NCBI GenBank assembly: GCA_902628605.1
Contig: CACONV010000020.1
Span: 1 to 14,098 of the forward strand
Reading direction: 5' to 3'
DNA from: an uncultured Bacteroidota bacterium
GTDB lineage: Bacteria; Bacteroidota; Bacteroidia; Flavobacteriales; Flavobacteriaceae
DNA: 14,098 bases
Numbering within the stretch: position 1 is the stretch's first letter; each line of letters begins with the position of its first letter. Below are positions 8,006-14,098 of the stretch, one piece after another. Below the pieces are notes generated by a model that did not search any database, was not told the origin of the DNA, and saw only the letters and a program-made list of their open reading frames with translations. A program made the translations under genes and the position numbers.

Positions 8006-8593
8006 ATGAGAGCTGTTTTTTTTATACTTTTAGGATTATATCATTTAAATATAGTGTCACAAACCAGCGAATATTTTAAAGACATATCCGAGTATCCAAC
8101 TGAAATAAATAATGGAAATATTATTTCTAGAATGATTAATGGGCTAGGGTATAGGTATTACTGGGCAACAGAAAAATTAAAAGAAAATGATTTAATATAT
8201 AGACCAACAAAAAATGCTTATTCAACAAAAGAAACTATGGTCCATATTTTCACTCTATCCAAAACAGTATACAATACAACTTTATCTAAAATAAATGAAA
8301 GACCAGATATAGATATCCCAAGTGATTACGAAAGCATAAGAAATGAAACATTGCAATTTCTTGAAAAGGCAAGTAAAAATTTTTCAAACTTAAATAGTGA
8401 GGAGTTAGATCAAATGAAAATTAAGTTTAATAGGGGAGGAACAATTAAAAGTTTTCCAATATGGAATCTTTTAAATGGCCCTATAGCTGACGCTATATAT
8501 CACACAGGACAAATAGTTAGTTTTAGAAGAACCACGGGTAATCCGATAGATTCTTCAGTGAACGTTTTTATGGGATCATACAGAGAAAAATGA
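8006..8593 (+). CDS. Exported DinB-superfamily four-helix-bundle protein
   Basis: 195 residues. A hydrophobic N-terminus (about 1-19, FFILLGLYHLNIVSQTS) looks like a signal peptide, placing the protein in the periplasm. The rest fits DinB/YfiT-type four-helix bundles: helix 1 around 38-58 (ISRMINGLGYRYYWATEKL), the segment KNAYSTKETMVHIF with H80, and the C-terminal GPIADAIYHTGQIVSFRR with H166. DinB proteins usually use three histidines for a divalent metal. H80 and H166 fit two of them, but the helix-1 position appears to be tyrosine (about 48-53), so metal binding may be altered. DinB relatives include thiol transferases (bacillithiol, mycothiol) and many proteins of unknown function; no substrate can be assigned. 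Its TGA overlaps the ATG of the methyltransferase gene (ATGA), so the two are translationally coupled. Confidence 0.8.
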   Translation: MRAVFFILLGLYHLNIVSQTSEYFKDISEYPTEINNGNIISRMINGLGYRYYWATEKLKENDLIYRPTKNAYSTKETMVHIFTLSKTVYNTTLSKINERPDIDIPSDYESIRNETLQFLEKASKNFSNLNSEELDQMKIKFNRGGTIKSFPIWNLLNGPIADAIYHTGQIVSFRRTTGNPIDSSVNVFMGSYREK

Positions 8594-9114
8594 GCATCTC
8601 ATTTACACATAAAAAAAGGCACCTTAAAACAATTTCTTTTTTAAAGAAACATCTTAATAAAAATGACCTAATTCTTGATTTAGGGGCTAAAAATGAACTT
8701 TCTAGAAAAATTTCATCTCTTGGTTATAACATAACAAATACTAGGGGTGAAAATTTAGATGATGATTACTTAAAATATTGTAATAAAAAATATGACTGCA
8801 TAACTGCCTTTGAAATTTTTGAACATATGCTTTCTCCATATAATATTTTAAAAAACATAAAATCAGACAAATTAATAGCCTCTGTACCACTCAAGCTGTG
8901 GTTTGCGAGTGCATATTGGAACGAAAAAGATGATTTTGATAAGCATTATCATGAGTTTGAAATAAAACAGTTCAACTTTTTACTAGGGAAGACAAACTGG
9001 AAAATCATGGATTTTCAACTTTGGACATCTCCTGATCCATTTAAAATTGGAATAAGACCAATCTTGAGATACTTTTATAATCGATATTATATTGTTTGTT
9101 GCGAGAAAAGCTAG
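8590..9114 (+). CDS. Short class I SAM-dependent methyltransferase
   Basis: 174 residues. Motif I is LDLGAKN (29-35, the SAM-binding loop, with Ala-Lys in place of the usual Cys/Gly-x-Gly). The post-motif region leads to YDCITAFEIFEHM (68-80), typical of Methyltransf_11/23-type enzymes that modify small molecules, lipids or sugars, and to a strand/loop ASVPLKLW (97-104). HYHEF (119-123) resembles the loop often found after motif III in glycan-associated methyltransferases. The protein is shorter than most of this class (usually about 200-250), and motif I is not fully canonical, so the substrate is open. It begins at ATG 8590, overlapping the DinB-like stop, and ends in TAG at 9112-9114. That stop forms a CTAG palindrome with the stop of the opposite-strand small ORF. 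Confidence 0.85.
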   Translation: MSISFTHKKRHLKTISFLKKHLNKNDLILDLGAKNELSRKISSLGYNITNTRGENLDDDYLKYCNKKYDCITAFEIFEHMLSPYNILKNIKSDKLIASVPLKLWFASAYWNEKDDFDKHYHEFEIKQFNFLLGKTNWKIMDFQLWTSPDPFKIGIRPILRYFYNRYYIVCCEKS

Positions 9115-9215
9115 TTGTCTCGTTTCTCAAAGTTTTCTTTTTTAACTTTATCGTATTGGCTAACACCTACAAAGATTAAGGCAATAAATCCAATAAGCAG
9201 GATAATAATTTTCAT
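9111..9215 (-). CDS. Possible 34-residue single-span membrane peptide
   Basis: Minus-strand ATG at 9213-9215 to TAG at 9111-9113: MKIIILLIGFIALIFVGVSQ followed by a charged tail (YDKVKKENFEKRDN). The N-terminal 18 residues form one hydrophobic span and the rest is basic/acidic and soluble, the usual design of small bacterial membrane proteins. It fills the otherwise empty space between two plus-strand genes and is divergent from the GMC gene with 87 bases between. The 11 bases directly before or at its ATG (TTTTCAATTAT) are repeated exactly before the GMC start on the other strand. No clear Shine-Dalgarno sequence, which is normal for Bacteroidota. No function can be assigned. A plus-strand open frame in the same place (TTG start at about 9115) is less protein-like. 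Confidence 0.5.
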   Translation of the reverse strand: MKIIILLIGFIALIFVGVSQYDKVKKENFEKRDN

Positions 9216-9302
9216 AATTGAAAATTACACTTTAATTATAGATAACTCTAAAAAATTATTGCATAATTATTTATTTTTAGATTATAAGCCCTTTTCAATT
9301 AT
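9214..9302. repeat. 11-base inverted repeat bounding the divergent spacer
   Basis: ATAATTGAAAA at 9214-9224 and its reverse complement TTTTCAATTAT at 9292-9302 abut the start codons of the small membrane ORF (minus) and the GMC gene (plus). Each start is thus preceded by the same sequence read in its own direction. The 67 bases between are very AT-rich; I see only imperfect -7-like matches there (TATTTTTA at 9272-9279). Confidence 0.45.
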
Positions 9303-11010
9303 ATGAGTATCAATATAAAAAAAGAAGATCAATCATATGACGCTATAGTTGTAGGAACAGGAATTAGTGGTGGGTGGGCAGCAAAGGAGTTGTGTGAAAA
9401 AGGCCTAAAAACCCTTGTTTTAGAGAGGGGGAGAATGGTCGAACATTTAAAGGATTACCCTACAATGAATCTTAATCCCTGGGAACTTCCATATGCTGAT
9501 GAACTTACACCTAAAGAAAAAAAGGATATTTATTATGTTCAAAGTAAAACATCGTATGCTGTTAAACAATCAACAAAACATTTTTTTGTAAAAGATAATG
9601 TTCACGAGTATACCCAAAAAAAAACCTTTTCTATGGACAAGAGGTTATCAAGTTGGAGGTAGATCTTTAATGTGGGGGAGATGGGCTTATAGAAGAGGGG
9701 ATGTAGAATTTGAGTCAAATGCAAAAGATGGAGTAGGGCTTGATTGGCCAATTAGATACAAGGATATAAAAAAATGGTATGATTATGTCGAGAACTTTAT
9801 AGGTGTAAGCGGAAATAAAGATAATTTACCTCAAGTACCCGATGGGAATTTTCTACCTCCATGGAGCATGAATTGCATCGAGAAACATATAAAGTCGAAA
9901 ATTGCCAATCACTACAGTGATAGAGTTCTAACAATTGGTAGGACAACTAATTTAACTAAGCCCCATGGCGGAAGGGGAAAATGCATGGCAAGAAACTTAT
10001 GCGTTAGAGGATGTCCGTATGGTGCTTATTTCAGCAGCAATTCAGTAACCTTACCAGCAGCTCAAAAAACAAACAATATGACCTTAAGACCGAATTCTAT
10101 TGTCCACACAATCCTTTTTGACAAAAACACTAAGAAAGCAACAGGAGTTAGAATTATTGATGAAATAACTAAAGAAACAATAGAATTTAAATCAAAAATC
10201 GTATTTCTGTGTGCATCAACACTTGGGAGCACAAGTATTCTTCTTAATTCGGTAAAGAATTCTTTTGTTGACGGACTAGGAAATAGAAGTGGTCAACTTG
10301 GACACAATTTAATGGATAATCATTTTCAAGTTGGAGCTTATGGACGCTATAAAGGATATGAAAATAAATATTACAGAGGAAGAAGACCGGTAGATGTATT
10401 GGTACCCAGATTTCAAAATTTAGATAGAAAGACAGAAAGAAAGGATTATTTAAGAGGTTTCAGTACCTATGGATGGGGGGTAAGAGATGGATGGGATAGA
10501 GGTATGAACAGTCTTGAGTTTGGAAAAAAATACAAAGATTCAATAACTAAGCCAGGGGATTGGTACTTTACTTTTTTAGCATTTGGTGAATGTTTACCAA
10601 AATTTGAAAATAAAGTAGAACTAGATTATGATAATATTGATAGGTGGGGAATTCCGAAATTAGTTGTTGATATGGAATTTGGTGAAAATGAAAAGGAAAT
10701 GAGAAAAGAAATGGCCTCTTCAAGTGCTGAAATGCTTGATATTTCTGGTTTTAAAGATATAAATACATATGACAACCCGAGCGAACCTGGATTATCCATA
10801 CACGAGATGGGTACAGCAAGAATGGGAAATAGTCCAAAGAAATCAGTATTAAATAAATGGAATCAGATGCATGATATTCCAAATGTTTTTGTGACAGATG
10901 GATCATGCATGAATTCTAATGGATGGGGAAACCCTTCTCTGACCTACATGGCGCTCACTGCAAGGGCCTGTGACTACGCAGTTAAAGAACTTAAAAAGAG
11001 GAACTTATGA
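9303..11010 (+). CDS. GMC family FAD-dependent oxidoreductase, interrupted by a one-base frameshift
   Basis: Oxidises an alcohol or sugar hydroxyl using FAD. Frame 1 (9303-9662) holds the FAD Rossmann start GTGISGG (G18, G20, G23) and ERG. Frame 2 (open from before 9598 to 11010) continues with GYQVGGRSLMWGR, the FAD-contacting GMC signature. The switch occurs at the A9 tract 9616-9624: removing one A gives a continuous 568-residue protein through CAA AAA AAA CCT TTT. In that numbering, C227/C233/C237 form a C-x5-C-x3-C cluster before PYGAYFSS; H500 (HEMGTARMG) and N543 (GNPSLT) sit where the catalytic His-Asn pair is expected. It most resembles the GMC enzymes that pair with gluconate 2-dehydrogenase subunit 3 proteins, including glucoside 3-dehydrogenases, and the next gene is such a subunit, overlapping by ATGA. 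Substrate not proven. Whether the shift is a sequencing error, a mutation or slippage is open. Confidence 0.9.
9616..9624 (+). other. A9 homopolymer at the GMC frameshift
   Basis: Nine consecutive A residues follow CCC and precede CC. The upstream frame reads CAA AAA AAA ACC TTT TCT and reaches a stop at 9660-9662. The downstream GMC frame reads AAA AAA AAA CCT TTT CTA TGG. A tract of eight (or eleven) would join them. Such tracts are typical sites of indel error, replication slippage or RNA polymerase slippage. Confidence 0.9.
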
Positions 11011-11549
11011 AATTAGTAAGTAGGAGAAAGGCTTTGAAAAATACAATTTCATATTTTGGGTTAGGTCTAATTTCACCAACCCTAGTAAGTGGAGTGTTAA
11101 GTGGGTGTAAAATTGATAATTCGGAGAAATGGGTTCCTAAAAAGATTGATATATCAAATCTCAATTATATAATTGAATGGATAGATATTATAATACCTGA
11201 AACTGATACGCCATCAGCAAGTAAAGCATTGGTTTATAGATTTATAGATGAAATGATTGAAGCTTTTCTCTCAAAAAGTGAAATACATATTATTGACTCA
11301 GGAATTGATTATTTAAGATCTAAAAGTTTCTTAAAAAAGAGTGATAAGGAAAAAATAGAATTTGTGTCAAAAATGGCAAGAGATAATCAATGGAATCCTT
11401 TTTTTAGTTTAATGAAAAATATGACGGTTTTGGGTTATTTTAATTCTGAAGTGGGAGCAACTATGGCTGCCAATTACGACAAAACACCCGGGAAATACGA
11501 AGGTTGTATACCTATAAATAAATACGGTGGAAAAGTTTGGGCAACTTAA
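11007..11549 (+). CDS. Gluconate 2-dehydrogenase subunit 3 family lipoprotein (Tat-exported)
   Basis: 180 residues. The N-terminus has a twin-arginine motif (SRRKALK, residues 5-11), a moderately hydrophobic core, and a lipobox LSGC with Cys34. It should therefore be exported folded by Tat and lipid-anchored in the envelope. The mature part is the small-subunit fold: WIDIIIPETDTPSASKALV (about 60-77) near the start and a C-terminal NYDKTPGKYEGCIPINKYGGKVWAT segment. In the family this subunit partners a GMC flavoprotein; the flavoprotein here has no signal peptide, so it probably crosses the membrane by hitchhiking on this Tat signal (inference). The start overlaps the GMC stop (ATGA), supporting fixed stoichiometry. 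No cytochrome c subunit is encoded nearby, so the electron acceptor is unknown. Its TAA overlaps the convergent YbjQ-family stop. Confidence 0.9.
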   Translation: MKLVSRRKALKNTISYFGLGLISPTLVSGVLSGCKIDNSEKWVPKKIDISNLNYIIEWIDIIIPETDTPSASKALVYRFIDEMIEAFLSKSEIHIIDSGIDYLRSKSFLKKSDKEKIEFVSKMARDNQWNPFFSLMKNMTVLGYFNSEVGATMAANYDKTPGKYEGCIPINKYGGKVWAT

Positions 11550-11860
11550 TCTACAGTTACAGCAGTTCCGTAGGCTAATATTTCAGAACAACCTTGCATG
11601 ACCATTGAGGTTGTTAATCTGACATTAATTATAGCATTAGCACCCATATTTTTTGCGTCTTCTTCCATTCTTTGTAAAGCTTGTTCTCTTGATTCTGCCT
11701 GTAAACGAGTATATTCCGATATTTCGCCGCCAACAATGTTTTTCAAGCTAGCAAAAATATCGCGACCTACATTTCTCGCCCTTACAGTGCTGCCGCGAGC
11801 TATTCCGTGAACCTCTCTTATTTTTTTATTAGGTATTTCTGGAGTATTTACTATTATCAT
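11546..11860 (-). CDS. ybjQ: YbjQ / UPF0145 family heavy-metal-binding-domain protein
   Basis: 104 residues, close to the usual length of about 105. It follows the family pattern throughout: an N-terminal strand MIIVNTPEIPNKKI, the glycine-containing GIARGSTVRARNVGRDIFA loop, a helix with TRLQAESREQALQRMEEDA, then GANAIINVRLTTS and the C-terminal EILAYGTAV strand. Members form small oligomeric (pentamer-type) assemblies and are annotated as putative heavy-metal-binding proteins; the role is not established. It is the third gene of a minus-strand operon: its ATG overlaps the amidohydrolase TGA by four bases (ATGA). Its own TAA (11546-11548) shares a TTAA palindrome with the stop of the plus-strand subunit 3 gene, so the two genes overlap tail to tail and leave no room for a terminator. 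Confidence 0.93.
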   Translation of the reverse strand: MIIVNTPEIPNKKIREVHGIARGSTVRARNVGRDIFASLKNIVGGEISEYTRLQAESREQALQRMEEDAKNMGANAIINVRLTTSMVMQGCSEILAYGTAVTVD

Positions 11861-12984
11861 GATTTAAAAAGTGATTTATTTATGCTTGGTAAAATACGTA
11901 AAGCATTTTTATAATACACCTTTTTTAGTATGGAATCTGGTAGACCTAGACCGTACATTTTCCAAAAAGCATGTCTTTTTCTATAATAATCAAAATATTC
12001 ATCTTCGGTCTCTAATACTCGAAAATAAGTATAATACTCTTGCTGGTTATAAGCATCTTTTCCGAAAAGTATTTTATCTTGATGATCTATAAAAAATTTT
12101 CTTGCTCTTTTTGGCTGTCTACCTAACTCAGCTAATACTGCTCCAATTTCAGTCACAACATTTGGATATTTATCTAAATGTGAAGAAAGTCGATCTAAAT
12201 CATTTCCCATCCAACCAAGGTGAGCGTTTATAAATGTGGTCTTTGGATGTTTTTCGAAAACATTATGTTGCTCTGCTATAATCGATTCAAAAGAGGGGAA
12301 AAGGTCAGGATTTCTATAACGATTCGGTTTTTGCTTTAATTCAAGCCAACGCTCATTATTCTTGTCTTTAGGCTTCCAAAACAAAGCAGGGTCGGCAGAG
12401 TGTATTAACACTGGAAAACCTAATTTTCCACATTCTTCCCAAATTGGATCTATTCTTGGATCATTAATAGCAATTCTATTTCCACTTGAATCTTTGTCTG
12501 TAAGACCAAGAGACTTATATACTTTTAAGCCAATAGCACCATCTTTTTTTGCATCACGTAAAATTTTAATATTATTTTCAAGGAATGTATCTGAATCAAT
12601 ATTTTCCCAATTTAAATTAACGAAAACTCCTAATCTCTCAGGTGCATTTTTTTTAATGTTGTCCAAACACATCTTAAGATATTGACCTCTAAAACCACTA
12701 AGGTTAACCATAAAAGCCATATTAAGACTATCCATTTCAGAAACTAAATCAGATAAGTCTTTTACTGGCATATCAAACTGATGGTTATGAATATCAATAA
12801 AGGGATATTTTGATCTTTTTATTTCATTGGAGGAAACTACAAGTGTCGATTTTGGGTTATAGTCCTCAAATGAAATAACGTCATATGCGTAGTGTAATCT
12901 TTCAATTATAAAATAACATAAGGAGCCAAGAATTGAAACAAAAACAAATATTTTGAAAAAATTCTTAATAGAAAAAAAGCCCAT
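11857..12984 (-). CDS. Membrane-anchored amidohydrolase (TIM-barrel metal-dependent hydrolase)
   Basis: 375 residues. An N-terminal transmembrane segment (about 8-28) anchors the catalytic domain, probably facing the periplasm. The fold is amidohydrolase-2-like: IDIHNHQF gives the metal-binding HxH (H66, H68), then IGLKVYK (K154), LIHSADP (H195), FINAHLGWMG (H255) and LFGKDAY (D310), that is, the complete set of metal and general-base positions in the usual order. Relatives are hydrolases, decarboxylases and lactonases; the substrate cannot be named. The start is ATG 12982-12984, overlapping the TAA of the DUF2911 gene by one base (TAATG), and its stop overlaps the YbjQ start, so all three are translationally coupled. 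The first 60 residues lie outside the barrel and contain no lipobox (the only nearby Cys, 23, sits inside the span), so I call it an anchor and not a lipoprotein signal. Confidence 0.9.
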   Translation of the reverse strand: MGFFSIKNFFKIFVFVSILGSLCYFIIERLHYAYDVISFEDYNPKSTLVVSSNEIKRSKYPFIDIHNHQFDMPVKDLSDLVSEMDSLNMAFMVNLSGFRGQYLKMCLDNIKKNAPERLGVFVNLNWENIDSDTFLENNIKILRDAKKDGAIGLKVYKSLGLTDKDSSGNRIAINDPRIDPIWEECGKLGFPVLIHSADPALFWKPKDKNNERWLELKQKPNRYRNPDLFPSFESIIAEQHNVFEKHPKTTFINAHLGWMGNDLDRLSSHLDKYPNVVTEIGAVLAELGRQPKRARKFFIDHQDKILFGKDAYNQQEYYTYFRVLETEDEYFDYYRKRHAFWKMYGLGLPDSILKKVYYKNALRILPSINKSLFKS

Positions 12985-13523
12985 TATTCAATAGGAATAG
13001 TGACGGATGTTTTGTCCCATCTAATTCTTAACCCAACAAAGTCCTCATCTTCAACGACATCTATGGTCAATTGGTCTATTGAAGTTAATAATTTGATTGA
13101 GGGAATATTTACTCTTAAAATATCTTTTTCATAATTAGGTTCATAATATCCAAACTTATCAAACTCAGAGTTTAAAGCAATTACCCAAGAATCATTACCA
13201 GGTATAGCATACATTCGATATTTCCCTTTAGATAATTTATTTCCTCCAAAAACTACGTCTTTATTAATCATAAATGTTGTGGCAGCGTTTGCACCAAGTC
13301 TCCAATATTGATCAAAGGGGACAAGAGCGTTATCCTTTTCACTTCCAAAAATTAATCTATCTCGTTTATATGGTCTACTATAATCAACATTAATAGTTAA
13401 ATCATTTTTTGTAAAACTCAAAGTATCTTTTGGACTTTTTGGATTTATGTAAACAGAATAGAATAAATATGATCCTATAATAATTAATAGTGCTGAAATT
13501 ATTAATAAAGCTTTTTTAAGCAT
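12984..13523 (-). CDS. DUF2911 domain protein with N-terminal membrane anchor
   Basis: 179 residues. A hydrophobic segment (about 5-25) is either an uncleaved anchor or a signal peptide without lipobox. The remainder is a DUF2911 domain: VDYSRPYKRDRLIFG (46-60), LVPFDQYWRLGANAATTF (67-84), GGNKLSKGKYRMYAIPG (93-109) and DSWVIALNSEFDKFG (111-125), all in family order. The domain has no established function. Proteins of this type are common in Bacteroidota and are usually exported. It is the first gene of the minus-strand operon with the amidohydrolase and the YbjQ protein, suggesting a shared envelope role. The 100-base spacer to the upstream DUF2461 gene leaves room for its own promoter, and I see a near-match -7 box (TATCTTTA on the minus strand, 13539-13546). 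Confidence 0.9.
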   Translation of the reverse strand: MLKKALLIISALLIIIGSYLFYSVYINPKSPKDTLSFTKNDLTINVDYSRPYKRDRLIFGSEKDNALVPFDQYWRLGANAATTFMINKDVVFGGNKLSKGKYRMYAIPGNDSWVIALNSEFDKFGYYEPNYEKDILRVNIPSIKLLTSIDQLTIDVVEDEDFVGLRIRWDKTSVTIPIE

Positions 13524-13562
13524 AACTATATTTTTTAATAAAGATAATAAATAGAGTTGTGG

Positions 13563-13614
13563 TATTATGTTATGATACAGGTATTAATACATACATATTC
13601 TATTTGACATAATA
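13563..13614. repeat. Inverted repeat with inner palindrome upstream of the DUF2911 operon
   Basis: TATTATGT at 13563-13570 is matched by ACATAATA at 13607-13614. Inside lies the perfect 10-base palindrome GTATTAATAC at 13581-13590, with the small stem ATAC-AG-GTAT overlapping its left side. It occupies the spacer between the DUF2461 stop and the DUF2911 start. It may be an operator; the AT-rich context makes chance matches likely. Confidence 0.25.
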
Positions 13615-13623
13615 TTAATTATA

Positions 13624-14098
13624 TTAATTTATTAAAGAAATACCATTAAGGTCAGTTGTCAAGACATTTGACATGTAATCTAAAAAAATTCTTGTGACAA
13701 GAAAATCTTGATTTAGTTTATCAATAAAGTCTTTTGATATAACTTCCTGATCAGTGTAGTTTTTTTTAAATAAAAAGGACTTTCTTCTAAGAAGTGATAT
13801 ATACTCATGATCTTTGGAAAATCCTCTTGGACTTGATTTTAACGAATCTCCAATCAAATTTCCCCATTTTTTTGTTATTAATTTGCTTGAAATGACATCA
13901 CTAAATTCCTTTCCATCTAAATCTATTTCTTTTCTTATTCTGAATAAATCATCTTTTTCTGGTTGCCAGAAGCCTACTGCACTAAATGAGTTACTGGGTT
14001 CTATATGAAAGTAATAACCTCCTCTTAACTTAGGTTTCTCTCTTACTAAACTAATCCCAAAATTGTTTTTATATGGAGTTTTATTTTTAGAGAATCTA
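13624..14098 (-). CDS. DUF2461 (TIGR02453) family protein, N-terminus beyond the window
   Basis: The minus-strand frame is open from the right edge to TAA at 13624-13626, about 157 residues. The visible part follows the family order: RFSKNKTPYKNNFG at the window edge, then RGGYYFHIEPSNSF, GFWQPEKDDLFRIRKEID, a variable segment, SLKSSPRGFSKDH and the C-terminal FLDYMSNVLTTDLNG. A TTG at 13857 could look like a start for a 77-residue protein, but the conserved sequence continues without a stop to the edge, so the true start lies outside. The family is common in Bacteroidota and has no assigned biochemical function. It is codirectional with the DUF2911 operon, 100 bases upstream of it. Confidence 0.92.
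   Translation of the reverse strand, partial: RFSKNKTPYKNNFGISLVREKPKLRGGYYFHIEPSNSFSAVGFWQPEKDDLFRIRKEIDLDGKEFSDVISSKLITKKWGNLIGDSLKSSPRGFSKDHEYISLLRRKSFLFKKNYTDQEVISKDFIDKLNQDFLVTRIFLDYMSNVLTTDLNGISLIN

Noticed and set aside
9115..9306. Plus-strand 63-codon open frame starting at TTG
   Set aside because: Composition is that of AT-rich noncoding DNA, it overlaps the GMC start, and the antisense 34-residue ORF is more protein-like and has an ATG.
9598..9662. Programmed ribosomal frameshift as the explanation for the GMC split
   Set aside because: The needed shift is +1 (or -2) on an A9 run, with no stop codon at the slip site and no Shine-Dalgarno-like stimulator or stem-loop that I can see; homopolymer error or polymerase slippage is simpler.
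11598..12685. Plus-strand open frames at 11598-11810, 11871-12092 and 12362-12685
   Set aside because: All are antisense to the YbjQ and amidohydrolase genes, which have clear family motifs.
13814..14008. Plus-strand open frame near the right edge
   Set aside because: It is antisense to the DUF2461 coding frame, which continues to the window edge with conserved motifs.
1..14098. A defence island, prophage or integrative element
   Set aside because: No integrase, transposase, restriction, toxin-antitoxin, CBASS, retron or phage structural gene is present; MutS2, Ung and the methyltransferase are explained as housekeeping or small-molecule enzymes.

Overview
The window is AT-rich chromosomal DNA that looks like a marine or free-living member of the Bacteroidota, probably class Flavobacteriia. 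The evidence is the gene content: a MutS2 that starts directly at its core domain, a BspA/DUF285 surface lipoprotein with putative Ig-like repeats, a Tat-exported lipoprotein of the gluconate 2-dehydrogenase subunit 3 family next to a GMC oxidoreductase, and DUF2911 and DUF2461 proteins. Recognisable Shine-Dalgarno sequences are also generally absent. I see no rRNA, tRNA, CRISPR array, insertion sequence or phage gene. This is tightly packed housekeeping and accessory DNA with no gene-free stretch above about 200 bases.

Layout. (1) 1-1714, minus: mutS2, running off the left edge, divergent from ung (1756-2421, plus). (2) 2615-3385, plus: a CDP-alcohol phosphatidyltransferase-like membrane enzyme, preceded by a 193-base spacer with an inverted repeat. 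(3) 3402-7961, minus: a SUI1/YciH-like translation factor followed by a giant mosaic lipoprotein of 1395 residues. The lipoprotein has two InlB/Flg_new-type repeats, five putative Ig domains, sixteen DUF285 repeats and a C-terminal cupredoxin domain with a complete-looking type 1 copper site. (4) 8006-9114, plus: an exported DinB-like protein translationally coupled to a short SAM methyltransferase. (5) 9111-9215, minus: a probable 34-residue single-span membrane peptide. (6) 9303-11549, plus: a GMC flavoprotein, interrupted by a one-base frameshift in an A9 tract, coupled to a Tat/lipobox small subunit; together they form a probable envelope sugar or alcohol dehydrogenase. (7) 11546-13523, minus: a three-gene operon with overlapping stops and starts (DUF2911 protein, membrane-anchored TIM-barrel amidohydrolase, YbjQ family protein). 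(8) 13624-14098, minus: the C-terminal part of a DUF2461 protein, cut by the right edge.

Functionally the window mixes genome maintenance (MutS2, Ung), lipid head-group chemistry, a large surface protein and a periplasmic oxidoreductase module. The points most worth a second look are the A9 frameshift in the GMC gene, the cupredoxin-tipped DUF285 lipoprotein with recently homogenised internal repeats, the tiny membrane ORF divergent from the GMC gene, and the convergent gene pairs that share palindromic stop codons on both sides of the oxidoreductase module. I did not find a convincing new defence or mobile system.
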